A stretch of 64,000 nucleotides of DNA from JANOBD01 sp031411495 (GCA_031411495.1 JANOBD010000175.1:1-64000), one strand, 5' to 3'. Shown: positions 16,685 to 26,862, numbered from the stretch's first letter. Notes: generated from the sequence alone by a model not told the origin. A program made the numbers and translations.

Positions 16685-17076
16685 AGTGCAGCTCCCGAAG
16701 AATGACGTTAACCTACGTCGAATTCATCGTCCTGAGGATCAAGGCAAAATCGGAAAGAGGATCGCTCCGGGGTGCTTCCATCACCGCCGGGGTGCCCCAT
16801 AATGTATTCGCCGGATTAAAGGATTCAAATATCAATCGGCAAATAAACAGGTTAAAGTGCGATATGTGCGCGATCAGCAGGGTTTGGATATTACCTAGCT
16901 TGACGTTCTGGAGCACACCCTTCAATTCCGGCGATTTGCGTGGCTTTTCCGGCGCTGGGTCTGTGGAAGGCGCGAATCACTAATGTGGGTGCCAACGGTT
17001 TGGCGGCACTCCCAGCGTGGGCAATAATTGCCGACCTCGAACATCTTGATTGCAACCCCAAGGGAGCAGAATCGTT
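16685..17076. other. Divergent intergenic region (392 bp)
   Basis: This separates the divergent CAP/RTX and Calx-beta genes, so it must hold both promoters. It contains an AT-rich patch around 16800-16870. I see no open frame with a ribosome binding site and no convincing repeat. Confidence 0.5.
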
Positions 17077-20000
17077 ATGCCTATTCAAGCCAATGCACGC
17101 GTCGCTCAAGTCGTCAAGCTTCGCGCCCGCTCTCTTCGCCGGTTGCTCTTGGATTCGTTGGAGCCGCGTCAGTTGCTCAGCAACACTCCCTTTTCGCTGA
17201 GCACCGGATCATTGATTCAAAACTGGGAAAACGCGTCGCTTATCACCACGGCGAATAACTGGTCGGGCGTGTCTTCAATCGAAGGCTTCAGCGGTGTTGG
17301 TCTGACCAGCGCATCAAACGTCGATCCGCAGACTCTGATCGCCGCCGAGGCGTCACCCGCGCAGCAGGTCGCCGCGAACGTCACTAGCAATCCTGGCACG
17401 TACACGACCGGCGGCGTCAGCGAGATGCAATTGTCCGCCGCCATCGCCGGCTCGGGGTCCAACACCGTCGCGTTTCAGGGTTCCGCCACGTCGCCGGCCC
17501 CGTACCTGAAGTTCTATCTCAACTCCACTGGCACGCAGAGCGTCCGCATCAAATACGATCTCATCGACATCGATAGCGGCGCCAGCACGGCCAATCAGCA
17601 GGTCGCACTCCAATATCGAATCGGTTCGAGCGGTTCGTATACGAATGTCCCTGCCGCATATGTCCAGAACGCGTCCGACTTCACCTCCGGTGCAACCGGT
17701 AAGACGACGTCGATCGACGTCACCCTTCCGACCAACGCGAACAACGTCGGACTGATCGAAGTACGTGTCATGACGAGCGACGCCAGCGGATCGGACCAAC
17801 TGATCGCTGTTGAAAACATCAACATCTCCGCAACCCCGATCGGTCCCGGCCAGTTCTCGCTCGAACAGTCGGCCGTCAGCATCGCCGAGGGCGGCGGCAG
17901 CCAGAGCTTTGTCGTCCACCGTACCGGCGGCACCAGCGGCGCGGTCAGCGTCGCGTACTCCACGCTCAACGGCTCCGCCGTCGCGCCAGGCGATTACACC
18001 GCCACCTCCGGCGTCCTGAACTTCGCAGACAGCCAGGACACTGCCAGTTTCTCCGTCCCGATCATCGACGACACCGACGGCGAAGGAAATGAAACCTTCT
18101 CCGTCTCGCTCTCGGCCCCCACCGGCGGCGCGACGCTCGGCTCGCCCAGCACCACCACCGTCACCATCATCGATAACGAAGTGCCCGGCACGCTCGGCTT
18201 CGATCCGGCCTCCTACAGCGTTGCCGAGAACGGCGGAGCGATCACCCTCACCGTCACGCGAACCGTCGGCAACGCCGGCGCGGTCAGCGTCGCGTGGGAC
18301 ACCGTCAACGGCTCGGCCACCAGCCCGTCCGACTTCACGGGCGCGAGCGGCGTGCTCAACTTCGCCAGCGGCGAAACCTCCAAGACCTTCAGCATCACCA
18401 TCGTCGACGACATCATCATCGACCCGTCCGAACAGTTCGCCGTCGTCCTGACCAACCCGACCAACGGCGCGACCCTTGGTGCGGCAAACACCGCAACCGT
18501 TTCCATCACCGATAACGATGTGGCCGGCGAACTCGCGTTCGATCCGGCGAACTACAGTGTGGCCGAGAATGGAACGTCGGTCACGCTCAACGTCGTCCGC
18601 ACGCTCGGGCTCGCCGGCGCGGTCAGCGTCGCGTGGGCAACCGTCAACGGCTCGGCCACCAGCCCCGGCGACTTCACTGGCGCCAGCGGCGTGCTCAACT
18701 TCGCGGCGGGCGAAACCTCCAAGCCCATCGTCATCCAGATCGTCGACGACAACGTCGCCGAAGCGATCGAGCAGTTCACCGTCGCGCTCAGCAACGTCAC
18801 CGGCGGCGCAACGATCGGCTCGGCCAACACCGCCACCGTCGTCATCTCCGACAACGACACGCCCGGCCCGAATGGCCTGGTCCTCAACGAAATCAGCATC
18901 AACCCGCCGGGCACCAACGCGCCGTACCAGTTCGTCGAACTGCGCGGCACGCCGAACCTCGCGCTCACCAACGTCTACCTCATCGATATCGAAGGCGATT
19001 CCGGCCAGAACCCCGGCAAGATCAACGGCATCATCCCGATCACCGCGACCCTCGGCTCCAATGGCCTGCTGCTGATCGGCTCGTCCGCGGGCTTCGTCCC
19101 GCAGGCGGTCGGCACAGCCGTGATGAACTCGACGTTCTTCGACGTCGGCCAGCCCGGCTTCCAGCAGGGCAGCAACTCGTTCGCGCTGGTCTACAACGAG
19201 CCGACCATCGGCTCGTTCGCCCTCAACGTCGGCGATGATCTCGACGCGGCCAACTCAGGCGCGCTTACGCTGCCTGGATCGGTCTTCCCGCTCGACATCG
19301 TCGGTTCGCTCGACGGGAACACCAGTGACAAGGCGTACGGCGCCGTGCTCGGGCCGATCGGCACCAACGCGTTCCCGAACGCCGCGGACGCACTGGTTCG
19401 CTTCTTCAACAACACAGCGCCCAGCACCGCGCCGGCGTGGTTCTATGGCGACCTTGCCGGCGCGGCCAACAACTCGCTGACCTTCACAGGCAACCCGGCG
19501 TTGCTTTCACAGAACTTCCCGGCCGGTGCGGTGCTCACGCCGGGCGGCGTGCTGACCGGCGTGCTGAGCGTCGTGCTCGATTATTCGGGAACGTCGCAAT
19601 CGATCCTCGTCACCTTCACCAAGGACGTGTCGACGACGCTGGATGCCAGCGATTTTGAGCTGACCAACCTCACCACCGGCGGAACGCCCGTCACGCTCAC
19701 GCTGCTGAGCGTCAGCCCGGACGGAACGGTCGCCCGGCTCGGCTTCAGCAACACCGGCGGGCTTTTGCCGACGATCCTCGTCGATGGCGATTACCAGCTG
19801 AAGGTGAAAGCCGGCTCGGTCGGTGACGCCAACGACCTGCTGCCGACGGATCACAACGCGCCGCTGTTTTTCAAGAACGGCGACTTCAACCGCGACCGCA
19901 AGACCAACTTCGACGATCTGCTCATCCTCGCCCAGCATTACGGAATGCAGAGCGGGGCCACCTTCGCGATCGGTGATATCAACTATGACGGCAAGGTGAA

Positions 20001-20127
20001 CTTTGACGATCTTCTGGCCTTTGCGCAGCGTTACAACACGCAGCTCCTCCAGGTCCCGCCGCCGTCAACCAAGGCCACCACCGCGGCAAAGAAGCGCAGC
20101 GGCTTCAGCAACTCGGTCATCGCGTAA
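17077..20127 (+). CDS. Secreted Calx-beta repeat protein with lamin-tail-like and dockerin-like domains
   Basis: A predicted 1016-residue surface or secreted protein. It starts with a basic region and LEPRQLLS (planctomycete LEPR-XLL motif). Three Calx-beta domains of about 110 residues lie near residues 270-600 (repeats of SVAENG...VSVAW.TVNGSAT.P.DFTGASG), with calcium-binding IVDDN/ITDND turns. A lamin-tail-like domain follows (GLVLNEISINPPGTN). The end has two dockerin-like calcium loops (GDFNRDRKTNFDDLLILA, GDINYDGKVNFDDLLAFA). ATG 17077 has AGGGAG about 11 bases upstream. It is probably adhesive or scaffold-bound. The second and third Calx-beta repeats are near-identical, which points to recent internal duplication. 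Confidence 0.85.
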   Translation: MPIQANARVAQVVKLRARSLRRLLLDSLEPRQLLSNTPFSLSTGSLIQNWENASLITTANNWSGVSSIEGFSGVGLTSASNVDPQTLIAAEASPAQQVAANVTSNPGTYTTGGVSEMQLSAAIAGSGSNTVAFQGSATSPAPYLKFYLNSTGTQSVRIKYDLIDIDSGASTANQQVALQYRIGSSGSYTNVPAAYVQNASDFTSGATGKTTSIDVTLPTNANNVGLIEVRVMTSDASGSDQLIAVENINISATPIGPGQFSLEQSAVSIAEGGGSQSFVVHRTGGTSGAVSVAYSTLNGSAVAPGDYTATSGVLNFADSQDTASFSVPIIDDTDGEGNETFSVSLSAPTGGATLGSPSTTTVTIIDNEVPGTLGFDPASYSVAENGGAITLTVTRTVGNAGAVSVAWDTVNGSATSPSDFTGASGVLNFASGETSKTFSITIVDDIIIDPSEQFAVVLTNPTNGATLGAANTATVSITDNDVAGELAFDPANYSVAENGTSVTLNVVRTLGLAGAVSVAWATVNGSATSPGDFTGASGVLNFAAGETSKPIVIQIVDDNVAEAIEQFTVALSNVTGGATIGSANTATVVISDNDTPGPNGLVLNEISINPPGTNAPYQFVELRGTPNLALTNVYLIDIEGDSGQNPGKINGIIPITATLGSNGLLLIGSSAGFVPQAVGTAVMNSTFFDVGQPGFQQGSNSFALVYNEPTIGSFALNVGDDLDAANSGALTLPGSVFPLDIVGSLDGNTSDKAYGAVLGPIGTNAFPNAADALVRFFNNTAPSTAPAWFYGDLAGAANNSLTFTGNPALLSQNFPAGAVLTPGGVLTGVLSVVLDYSGTSQSILVTFTKDVSTTLDASDFELTNLTTGGTPVTLTLLSVSPDGTVARLGFSNTGGLLPTILVDGDYQLKVKAGSVGDANDLLPTDHNAPLFFKNGDFNRDRKTNFDDLLILAQHYGMQSGATFAIGDINYDGKVNFDDLLAFAQRYNTQLLQVPPPSTKATTAAKKRSGFSNSVIA

Positions 20128-20152
20128 GGCGTTCGAGCCAGACGGAAACCGC

Positions 20153-20184
20153 GCGCCACAGATCCGGCAACGGGCCTGTGGCGC
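20153..20184 (+). terminator. Hairpin terminator after Calx-beta gene
   Basis: GCGCCACAG (20153-20161) and CTGTGGCGC (20176-20184) form a perfect 9-bp stem with a 14-base loop, 26 bases after the stop codon. A short T-containing stretch follows. Confidence 0.6.
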
Positions 20185-20302
20185 CACTTTGTTCGCCGGC
20201 AGACCGATACGGACGGATGTGGGATTTGGCGATTCATCTCTGCGATGAGGTCGGGTATCTACAGGACCGACGATCGCACGGGGTTTCCGGGCGAATCGCG
20301 AC

Positions 20303-20307
20303 GGAGG
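20303..20307 (+). promoter_or_regulatory. Ribosome binding site with ambiguous start
   Basis: GGAGG lies one base before ATG 20309 but seven bases before an in-frame TTG at 20315. Spacing favours TTG, codon type favours ATG; the difference is two residues. Confidence 0.5.
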
Positions 20308-20308
20308 A

Positions 20309-23300
20309 ATGGTCTTGAATCAACAACGTGAAAATGTCGGTCACCGCGCGCGCCGCGCGATTGCCCGCTCTGTCGAATCCCTCGAGCCCCGTCGCATGCT
20401 GTGCTTCGCCGGCGTGAACGACACGGTCGACGCCGCCCTTCATGCCGCCTTCGCGCGCAACGGCGCAGATCACAACGCCGCTTGGTATGCGCCGGTTCAC
20501 CGGGTCACGGTCGATGCCTCCGGCGATGCCAACCCGACGTTCCCCACCAATGCGGCCGGCCTGCCGCTGCTCACCTCGCGCGGGGATGGAGCAGGGCTGA
20601 AGATCTTCCTCGACTTCGACGGCAATGGCGCAAACCTCCCCTTCGGCCTGGATGCGGATGATTCGACATTCAACGCCGACGAGCAGCTCGCGATCTACTA
20701 CACCTGGCGCGACATCATCAGCTTCTTCTCGCCGTTCAATGTGAACGTGACGACGATTCAACCCGCGACCGGCGGTCAGCCGTTCGCGTGGCATCTCACC
20801 AGCAAGTCCATCAGCGGCGGCTACGCATACGTGAACTCGCTTTCCAACAGCGGCCCGACCGGTTTCAACGAGGCAGGCAACGCCGTCGACCGTCACTCGG
20901 GCATCGCCCACGAACTCGGGCACATTCTCAGCCTCACGCACCAGTCGGAATACGACAAGTTCGGCGCCAAGACCTCCGAGTACACGGACGGCTTTAGCGT
21001 CCGCGACATCTCCATCATCGGCGTCGACTACGGCACAAACGTCCGCAACTGGATCTATGGCCGCAACTCCGACAACCCCGGCACCCTGCAAAGCGACGTC
21101 ACGCAACTCGCCGGGAAGGTCGCGAGCGTGGTCGGCGGCGACGGTTTCCGGCCGGACGATTTCGGAGCGACAACCGCCAGCGCATTCACCGTTCCCGCAG
21201 GTGGAACCGTGGATGCCGACCTCGAGCGCCCCATCGACGTCGACTTGTTCAAGATCACCGTGACCGCGGCGGGGCCCTGGCAGATCGACGCGACCCCCAC
21301 GTACGAATCAGCAGTCGCGCCGAAGATCGAACTGCTCGATTCAAGCAGCAACCTCATCGCCGCGCGCGACGACTCGGATCAGCGCGGCGGCCGCAATAAC
21401 GACGTCGAAATCGTCAAGGATCTGGTGCCGGGTACTTACTACGTTCGCGTGAGCAGCAGCGGCGATTACTCGGAGATTGGCGAGTACGTCCTCACCGCCG
21501 CACCGCTGCCGAGTGGAATGATCACGACCGACATCCCCGCGACGATCGATCGCCCCGGCACCGCCGCGTTCAACCCTGCCACTGGGACGCTCACGCAACT
21601 CGGGGCGGGAACCGACATCTGGTCCTCCTCGGACCAGTTCCGCTTCACTTACGACACGCTCACGGGGGATGGACAGATCACCACCCGCGTCGCTTCGCTC
21701 GACAACACAGACCCGAATGCGAAGGCCGGCATCATGTTCCGCGCGAGCAACGCCGCAAACAGCGTCTTCGCAATGATGAGCATCAAACCGGGGGGCCAGG
21801 TCGAGCTCATCACGCGCGCATCGACCGGCGCGGCGGCGGCCTCGATCGCCTCGGCGGTTCCCGGCGGCATCCCACTGTGGCTGCGCCTGGGTCGAGTGAG
21901 CAATGGCTTCACGGCTTCATATTCGAGCAACGGTACCGACTGGACGCAACTCGGCACCGCGACGCTCGCACTGGGCAACTCGGTATTGCTCGGCCTGGCG
22001 ACGACGTCGCACAACACCCGCAGGGCCGCGTACGCGAGCTTCGACAACATCAGCCTTACCGGCGCGCTGGGCGAAACCGCTCCGTCGTATAACGCCCTGC
22101 CGTCGCCGGCGAATCTCACCGTCGTGCCGGCCGCCGGCGCGAACACGTCCCTGGTGCTGAATTGGGCGGATGTCGAACGGGAGAGCGGCTACGCGGTCGA
22201 ACGCAGTGTGGATGGAGTGAACTTCGTCCGTCTCGGCGCATCGATCCCATCAAACGTGACCAGCTACACCGATGGACTGCCCTTCGGCTCGATGCGTTGG
22301 TGGTATCGCGTGATCGCGCTTTCCGGAACCACCGGTTCTGTTCCGGGCACGCCAGCCAGCGGGGTCAACAAGCCGTCCGCCCCCACCGTGCCCGCGCCGG
22401 CGTATGCGTTGCCGGCGATTTCGCTGGCGAGCGCCACCCAGATCTACCTGAACTGGTCGGACGTACAAGGTGACAACGGCTATCGCATCGAGCGCTCTAC
22501 CGACGGCACGAACTTTACGCAGATCGCGACGACCATCGCCAACCTCAACGCTTACAACGACAACAGCGCCGCGCCGAACACGACCTACGCCTACCGCATC
22601 ACGCCCATCACGTCCGTCGGCGACGGCCTCGCGGCGTCGCTCGTCGTTCAGGCAGGGACACGCTGGACGATCAGCGGCTTTGGCACCAAGGCGCGCTCGG
22701 CCACTTCGATGAAGGTCGGCTGGGCAGACTTCCCCACCGAGACCGGTTACCGCATCGAGCGAAGCCTGACCGGACTGGGCGCTTGGTCGAACGTCGCCAC
22801 GCTGGGCGCAAACGTCACGTCGTGGACCGACACTTCGATCTCGCAGCTCGGCAAATACTACTACCGCATCTACGCCGTGCTGCCGATCGCCGAATTGCTC
22901 GCGACCAGTGTCGCCTACGCGGCCACGCTCCCCGCGGCGCAGTTGCCCACTGGTTGGGCAAGCAGCGACATCGGCACCGTCGGCGGCTGGGGCATCGGCG
23001 GCTCGACCAACAGCGGAACGACCTATAAGGTCATCGGTGGCGGAACCGACATCGGCGGTTCGCTCGACTCGTTCCACTACCTCTATCGCCCGCTCAACGG
23101 CGACGGCTCCATCACCGTCCGCGTCGACGCGCAGCAAAGCAACGACACCAACGACAACGCCGAAGCCGGCGTGATGATCCGCCAGTCCCTCACCGCCAAC
23201 TCGGCATACGCGTACATCAACGTCGAGCCGGGAACCGCGGGCCGGACCGACTTCGAAACCCGAGACACCGTCGGCGGCGGCGTGACCAACTTCACCGGCA

Positions 23301-24604
23301 TCACGAATCGCGCGCCGGTCTACATGCGCCTCACCCGCAGCGGTTCGACCTTCACCGCCGAAGCCTCCACCGACGGATCGAACTGGACGCTGATCAATAC
23401 GCGAGCGATCAGCATGTCGGCGGGCGTGTACATCGGCATGGCCGTGACCGCAGCGGAGCCGGGCCTGCTCAGTTCTGCCGACTTCAGCACGGTTTCGATC
23501 ACCGGCGACACGTCCGCCAACCAGAAGCCGACGATCTCTTCGCCCGCGACGGCGACGCCGTCGCCCATCACCGGCACCACGACGACGACCAGCGTCATCG
23601 CCGCCGACGATGCCGGTGAAGCCGACCTGATCTACACGTGGAGCGCGATATCCATCCCCGCCGGCAAGCCGAACCCGACATTCGCCTCCGCCAACGGCAC
23701 CAATGCGGGCAAGAGCATGCTGGTGACCTTCGGCGGCGCCGGGTTCTACACGCTCCGCGCGACGATTACCGACGCCGGCGGCCTGACGACGACGAGCGAT
23801 GTCACCGTGAATGTGCAGGCGACGCTGACGTCGCTCTCGGTATCGCCCGCGAATGCGTCCGTATTGCCGGGCGCGTCGATCAGCTTCTTCGCGACCGGCT
23901 TGGACCAATTCGGGGACACGATCGCGAACCCGACGGTGACGTGGTCGGCCTATGGCGGGACGATCACCTCCGCTGGCGTTTTCACGGCCGGGCCTAACTC
24001 GGGCACCGTAGCCATCACCGCCACCGCCGGCGCCGGCGCGATCAGCGCCAGCACGAACCTCTCGATCGCGTTCATCAGCACGTCGCAGAACTTCATTATG
24101 ACCACGGGCGCGGCGACGATCCGGATCCTGTTCAACAGCGATCCCGCGTCTTACCTCTCGGAAAGCTCGTTCGTCCTGACCAACCTGACGACGGGAGTTG
24201 TCATCCCAACGAGCGAATTGCGCCTGTTGAGGTTCGGAAACTACGGCCTGGATCTGGTCTACTTCCCCGGCGGCATTCTGCCCGACGGGCAATATCGCCT
24301 CACCGCGTCGAACCTCTTCTCCGGCAGCAACGAGCCGTTGGCGGTGCCAATCTCATATGATTTTGGCTTCCTGCGCGGGGATGTCACCGGCGACGGCCTG
24401 GTGAACTTCGATGACCTGCTGATCCTGGCTCAGAACTATGGCCAGACGGCGAATTACCTCCACGGCGACGTGACGGGCGACGGAAACGTCAACTTCGACG
24501 ACCTGCTTCTGGTCGCGCAACGCTACGGCATGACCCTCAACCAGAGCCGAGTGACCACCTCCGCGAAGCGGCGCGGCAACCCGTCGGACAGCATTGTCCA
24601 ATAA
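20309..24604 (+). CDS. Secreted zincin-like protein with FN3, Ig-like and dockerin-like domains
   Basis: A predicted 1431-residue exported protein. LEPRRMLC lies at about residues 26-33. A metzincin-like domain follows (residues about 90-260) with HELGHILSLTH, the HExxHxxxxxH zinc motif. The usual Met-turn (PIMG-type) appears as ISIIGVDYG, with Ile in place of Met. Next is a PPC-like domain (DVDLFKITV...YYVRVSSSGDYSEIGEYVL). Two beta-sandwich modules resembling DUF1349 (DIWSSSDQFRF; DIGGSLDSFHY) flank three FN3-like repeats with the phrase GYRIERS. Ig-like domains follow and then two dockerin-like loops (GDVTGDGLVNFDDLLILA). It is probably a surface protease or adhesin; activity is not certain given the altered Met-turn. 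Confidence 0.83.
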   Translation: MVLNQQRENVGHRARRAIARSVESLEPRRMLCFAGVNDTVDAALHAAFARNGADHNAAWYAPVHRVTVDASGDANPTFPTNAAGLPLLTSRGDGAGLKIFLDFDGNGANLPFGLDADDSTFNADEQLAIYYTWRDIISFFSPFNVNVTTIQPATGGQPFAWHLTSKSISGGYAYVNSLSNSGPTGFNEAGNAVDRHSGIAHELGHILSLTHQSEYDKFGAKTSEYTDGFSVRDISIIGVDYGTNVRNWIYGRNSDNPGTLQSDVTQLAGKVASVVGGDGFRPDDFGATTASAFTVPAGGTVDADLERPIDVDLFKITVTAAGPWQIDATPTYESAVAPKIELLDSSSNLIAARDDSDQRGGRNNDVEIVKDLVPGTYYVRVSSSGDYSEIGEYVLTAAPLPSGMITTDIPATIDRPGTAAFNPATGTLTQLGAGTDIWSSSDQFRFTYDTLTGDGQITTRVASLDNTDPNAKAGIMFRASNAANSVFAMMSIKPGGQVELITRASTGAAAASIASAVPGGIPLWLRLGRVSNGFTASYSSNGTDWTQLGTATLALGNSVLLGLATTSHNTRRAAYASFDNISLTGALGETAPSYNALPSPANLTVVPAAGANTSLVLNWADVERESGYAVERSVDGVNFVRLGASIPSNVTSYTDGLPFGSMRWWYRVIALSGTTGSVPGTPASGVNKPSAPTVPAPAYALPAISLASATQIYLNWSDVQGDNGYRIERSTDGTNFTQIATTIANLNAYNDNSAAPNTTYAYRITPITSVGDGLAASLVVQAGTRWTISGFGTKARSATSMKVGWADFPTETGYRIERSLTGLGAWSNVATLGANVTSWTDTSISQLGKYYYRIYAVLPIAELLATSVAYAATLPAAQLPTGWASSDIGTVGGWGIGGSTNSGTTYKVIGGGTDIGGSLDSFHYLYRPLNGDGSITVRVDAQQSNDTNDNAEAGVMIRQSLTANSAYAYINVEPGTAGRTDFETRDTVGGGVTNFTGITNRAPVYMRLTRSGSTFTAEASTDGSNWTLINTRAISMSAGVYIGMAVTAAEPGLLSSADFSTVSITGDTSANQKPTISSPATATPSPITGTTTTTSVIAADDAGEADLIYTWSAISIPAGKPNPTFASANGTNAGKSMLVTFGGAGFYTLRATITDAGGLTTTSDVTVNVQATLTSLSVSPANASVLPGASISFFATGLDQFGDTIANPTVTWSAYGGTITSAGVFTAGPNSGTVAITATAGAGAISASTNLSIAFISTSQNFIMTTGAATIRILFNSDPASYLSESSFVLTNLTTGVVIPTSELRLLRFGNYGLDLVYFPGGILPDGQYRLTASNLFSGSNEPLAVPISYDFGFLRGDVTGDGLVNFDDLLILAQNYGQTANYLHGDVTGDGNVNFDDLLLVAQRYGMTLNQSRVTTSAKRRGNPSDSIVQ

Positions 24605-24717
24605 GCACACCGACAGACATCCCACCCGACGGAACGGTCATGCCCTTCGCGAGCGCGCCCCGGGTGACCGTTTCCGGTTCGCTCGGGGATCCCGGCGTGT
24701 TCGCGCCGATCGCCGAT

Positions 24718-26724
24718 TTACGCGCGCAGCGTCGCGTTCAGCTTCGTCTTCGCGAGTTCGACCACACGGCTCACACGCTCATCGACCTCGCCACTGGTGA
24801 GCGTGCCATCGGGCTTCCGAAAGCTGAGCGTGAACGTGACGCTCTTGCTGCCTTTTTCCAGCGGCTTGCCGCGGTAGGTGGTGACATAATCGACCGCTTC
24901 AAGCGCGTCGAGCCTCAGTTCGCCCACGAGCGATTCGATCTGCTGGTATCGGACCGCGTCGGTCACCAGCAGCGACAGGTCGCGCCGCACGGCCGGATAT
25001 TTTGGCAGCGGCGTGAGTTGCGGCACGGATTGGTAGCCGGCGAGGAGCGGGTCGAGCCACAACTCCGCGATGGCAGGAAGCGATCCGAGCCCGAGCTTAT
25101 CCGCGGCCGCACGATCGACCTTGCCGACAAAACCGACCGGTGTCCCGCTCCATAACATCTCGCCACAGGCGTTCGTGCCGAAGCCCTTTCGCTGAGACGG
25201 CACGATCGACACGCTGCGCGTCTTATCCAGCCGCTTGAGGACCGCTTCGACTGTGCCGCGGAGTTCGAGATAGTCGCCGGTGCCGACGATGCCCAGCGCG
25301 CGACGTTCGACGCTCTTCGCATTGGCGTCGATCCAGAAGACGCTCGCGGTTTCGAACAGCTTGGCATCCGCCGTGCCGTTGTTTTCGTTCAGCGCGATCG
25401 ATTCCAGCAGGTTCGGCAGGATGCTCGGGCGGAGCTGCGCATCGGCCCGGCGGGTCGCGGATTCGACGCGGTGCAGCGTGGCTGCTTCATCGTGCTTGAA
25501 ACTGTCGGCGAGCTTGTCGGATACGAAGCTGAAGGTCAACGCCTCGAAATAACCGGCCGCGTTCAACTGGGTTCGGATGACGTCCGCCGCGACGCGCGAC
25601 GGCTCACGCTGCGTGAGCCGCACGGCGACGCTGTCGCGCGTCGGGATCTCGTGATAGCCGATGACGCGCGCGGCCTCTTCGATCAGGTCGGTTTCCATCG
25701 TCACGTCAAGCCGGTTTGACGGGACGATCACGTTGATCGAATCGCCTGTCGCTTTCGGCGCGAATCCGAGTCGATCCAGCGCGGCCGCGACGCGGTCGAT
25801 CGGCCAATCCACGCCGAGCAGCCGCTTCATCGCCTTCATGCGGAGAGTCACAAGGGTGGGCGTGTAACCCTCGGTTCCCGCTTCTACCAGGGGACCGGTC
25901 ACCTTTCCGCCGGCGATCTGTGTGATGAGTTCACCCGCGCGGTCGCTGGCGCGGTTTGGCAGCGTGGGGTCGATGCCGCGCTCGAAGCGGTACGAGCTGT
26001 CGGATGCCATGACGAGGGTGCGCGCGGTCTTGCGGACCGAGAGCGGGTCGAATCGGGCGCTTTCCAGCAGGAGGTCAACTGTTGAGGTCGTCACACCGGA
26101 AAGCTCGCCGCCCATCACCCCCGCGAGCGCGATCGGTCGGGTCGCGTCGGCGATGACGAGCATCGCCGGCGAAAGCTTCTGCTCTTTGCCGTCGAGCGTG
26201 AGCAATGTTTCACCCGCGCGGGCGAGTCGGACGACGATCTGGCCGCCGCCGAGCTTTGCGAGATCGAACGCGTGCAGCGGCTGGCCGGTCTCAAACAGGA
26301 CGTAGTTGGTGATGTCGACGATGTTGTTAATCGCGCGCACGCCGACCGCTTCAAGCCGCTGGACCATCCACGCCGGGCTCGGCCCGACCTTGATCCCGCG
26401 GACGATTCGCGCCGTGTAGTGCGGGCAGAGGTCTCGCGCCTCGATGGAGATCGAGATCGGCGGGGTTCCGGGTTCAGTCGTCACTGCGTTCGACGCCGGC
26501 GCGACGAACTTCAGATTCATCAGCGCCGCCACTTCCCGCGCCACGCCCAAGATCGAAAGGCAGTCCGAGCGGTTCGAGGTGACTTCGACATCCAGCACGT
26601 CGTCGTTCCCGACGCGCTCGATGTTCTCGCAAGGCAAACCGCCGAGCGTGAGCGCATCGGCGACCTTCTGGGCCTCCGGCGCATCCGGGACGAACTCACG
26701 CAGCCATTCGAGCGAGACTTTCAT
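24718..26724 (-). CDS. pheT: Phenylalanyl-tRNA synthetase beta subunit, short form
   Basis: A predicted 668-residue protein that charges tRNA-Phe together with PheS, which is not in the window. The start MKVSLEWLREF passes directly into the B3/B4-type core (DVLDVEVTSNRSDCLSILGVAREVAAL). It then has INNIVDITNYV and DSSYRFERGIDP, typical of PheT, and ends with the FDX-ACB anticodon-binding domain (PKYPAVRRDLSLLV). The EMAP-II-like OB fold (tRNA-bind, about 110 residues near the N-terminus of 790-residue PheT) is absent. ATG 26724 has AAGGAAG upstream. It is divergent from the Nudix gene. Confidence 0.93.
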   Translation of the reverse strand: MKVSLEWLREFVPDAPEAQKVADALTLGGLPCENIERVGNDDVLDVEVTSNRSDCLSILGVAREVAALMNLKFVAPASNAVTTEPGTPPISISIEARDLCPHYTARIVRGIKVGPSPAWMVQRLEAVGVRAINNIVDITNYVLFETGQPLHAFDLAKLGGGQIVVRLARAGETLLTLDGKEQKLSPAMLVIADATRPIALAGVMGGELSGVTTSTVDLLLESARFDPLSVRKTARTLVMASDSSYRFERGIDPTLPNRASDRAGELITQIAGGKVTGPLVEAGTEGYTPTLVTLRMKAMKRLLGVDWPIDRVAAALDRLGFAPKATGDSINVIVPSNRLDVTMETDLIEEAARVIGYHEIPTRDSVAVRLTQREPSRVAADVIRTQLNAAGYFEALTFSFVSDKLADSFKHDEAATLHRVESATRRADAQLRPSILPNLLESIALNENNGTADAKLFETASVFWIDANAKSVERRALGIVGTGDYLELRGTVEAVLKRLDKTRSVSIVPSQRKGFGTNACGEMLWSGTPVGFVGKVDRAAADKLGLGSLPAIAELWLDPLLAGYQSVPQLTPLPKYPAVRRDLSLLVTDAVRYQQIESLVGELRLDALEAVDYVTTYRGKPLEKGSKSVTFTLSFRKPDGTLTSGEVDERVSRVVELAKTKLNATLRA

Positions 26725-26862
26725 CGGCAATCTTCCTTCGTTTCCAGCGCCCGCCCACTGCCGGCCGGGGCAAACGGCCATTCATCGCTGGCCAAGCCGC
26801 TGAAATCAAGCGATCGGGTGCGGCTGGTTGCAATTGAAGCGCCATCTCCGAACATCCGCACC

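Noticed and set aside
22250..24292. 680-codon open frame on the minus strand
   Set aside because: Arg/Gly/Ala-rich composition without domains, opposite the FN3/dockerin gene, whose repeats and calcium loops are clear.
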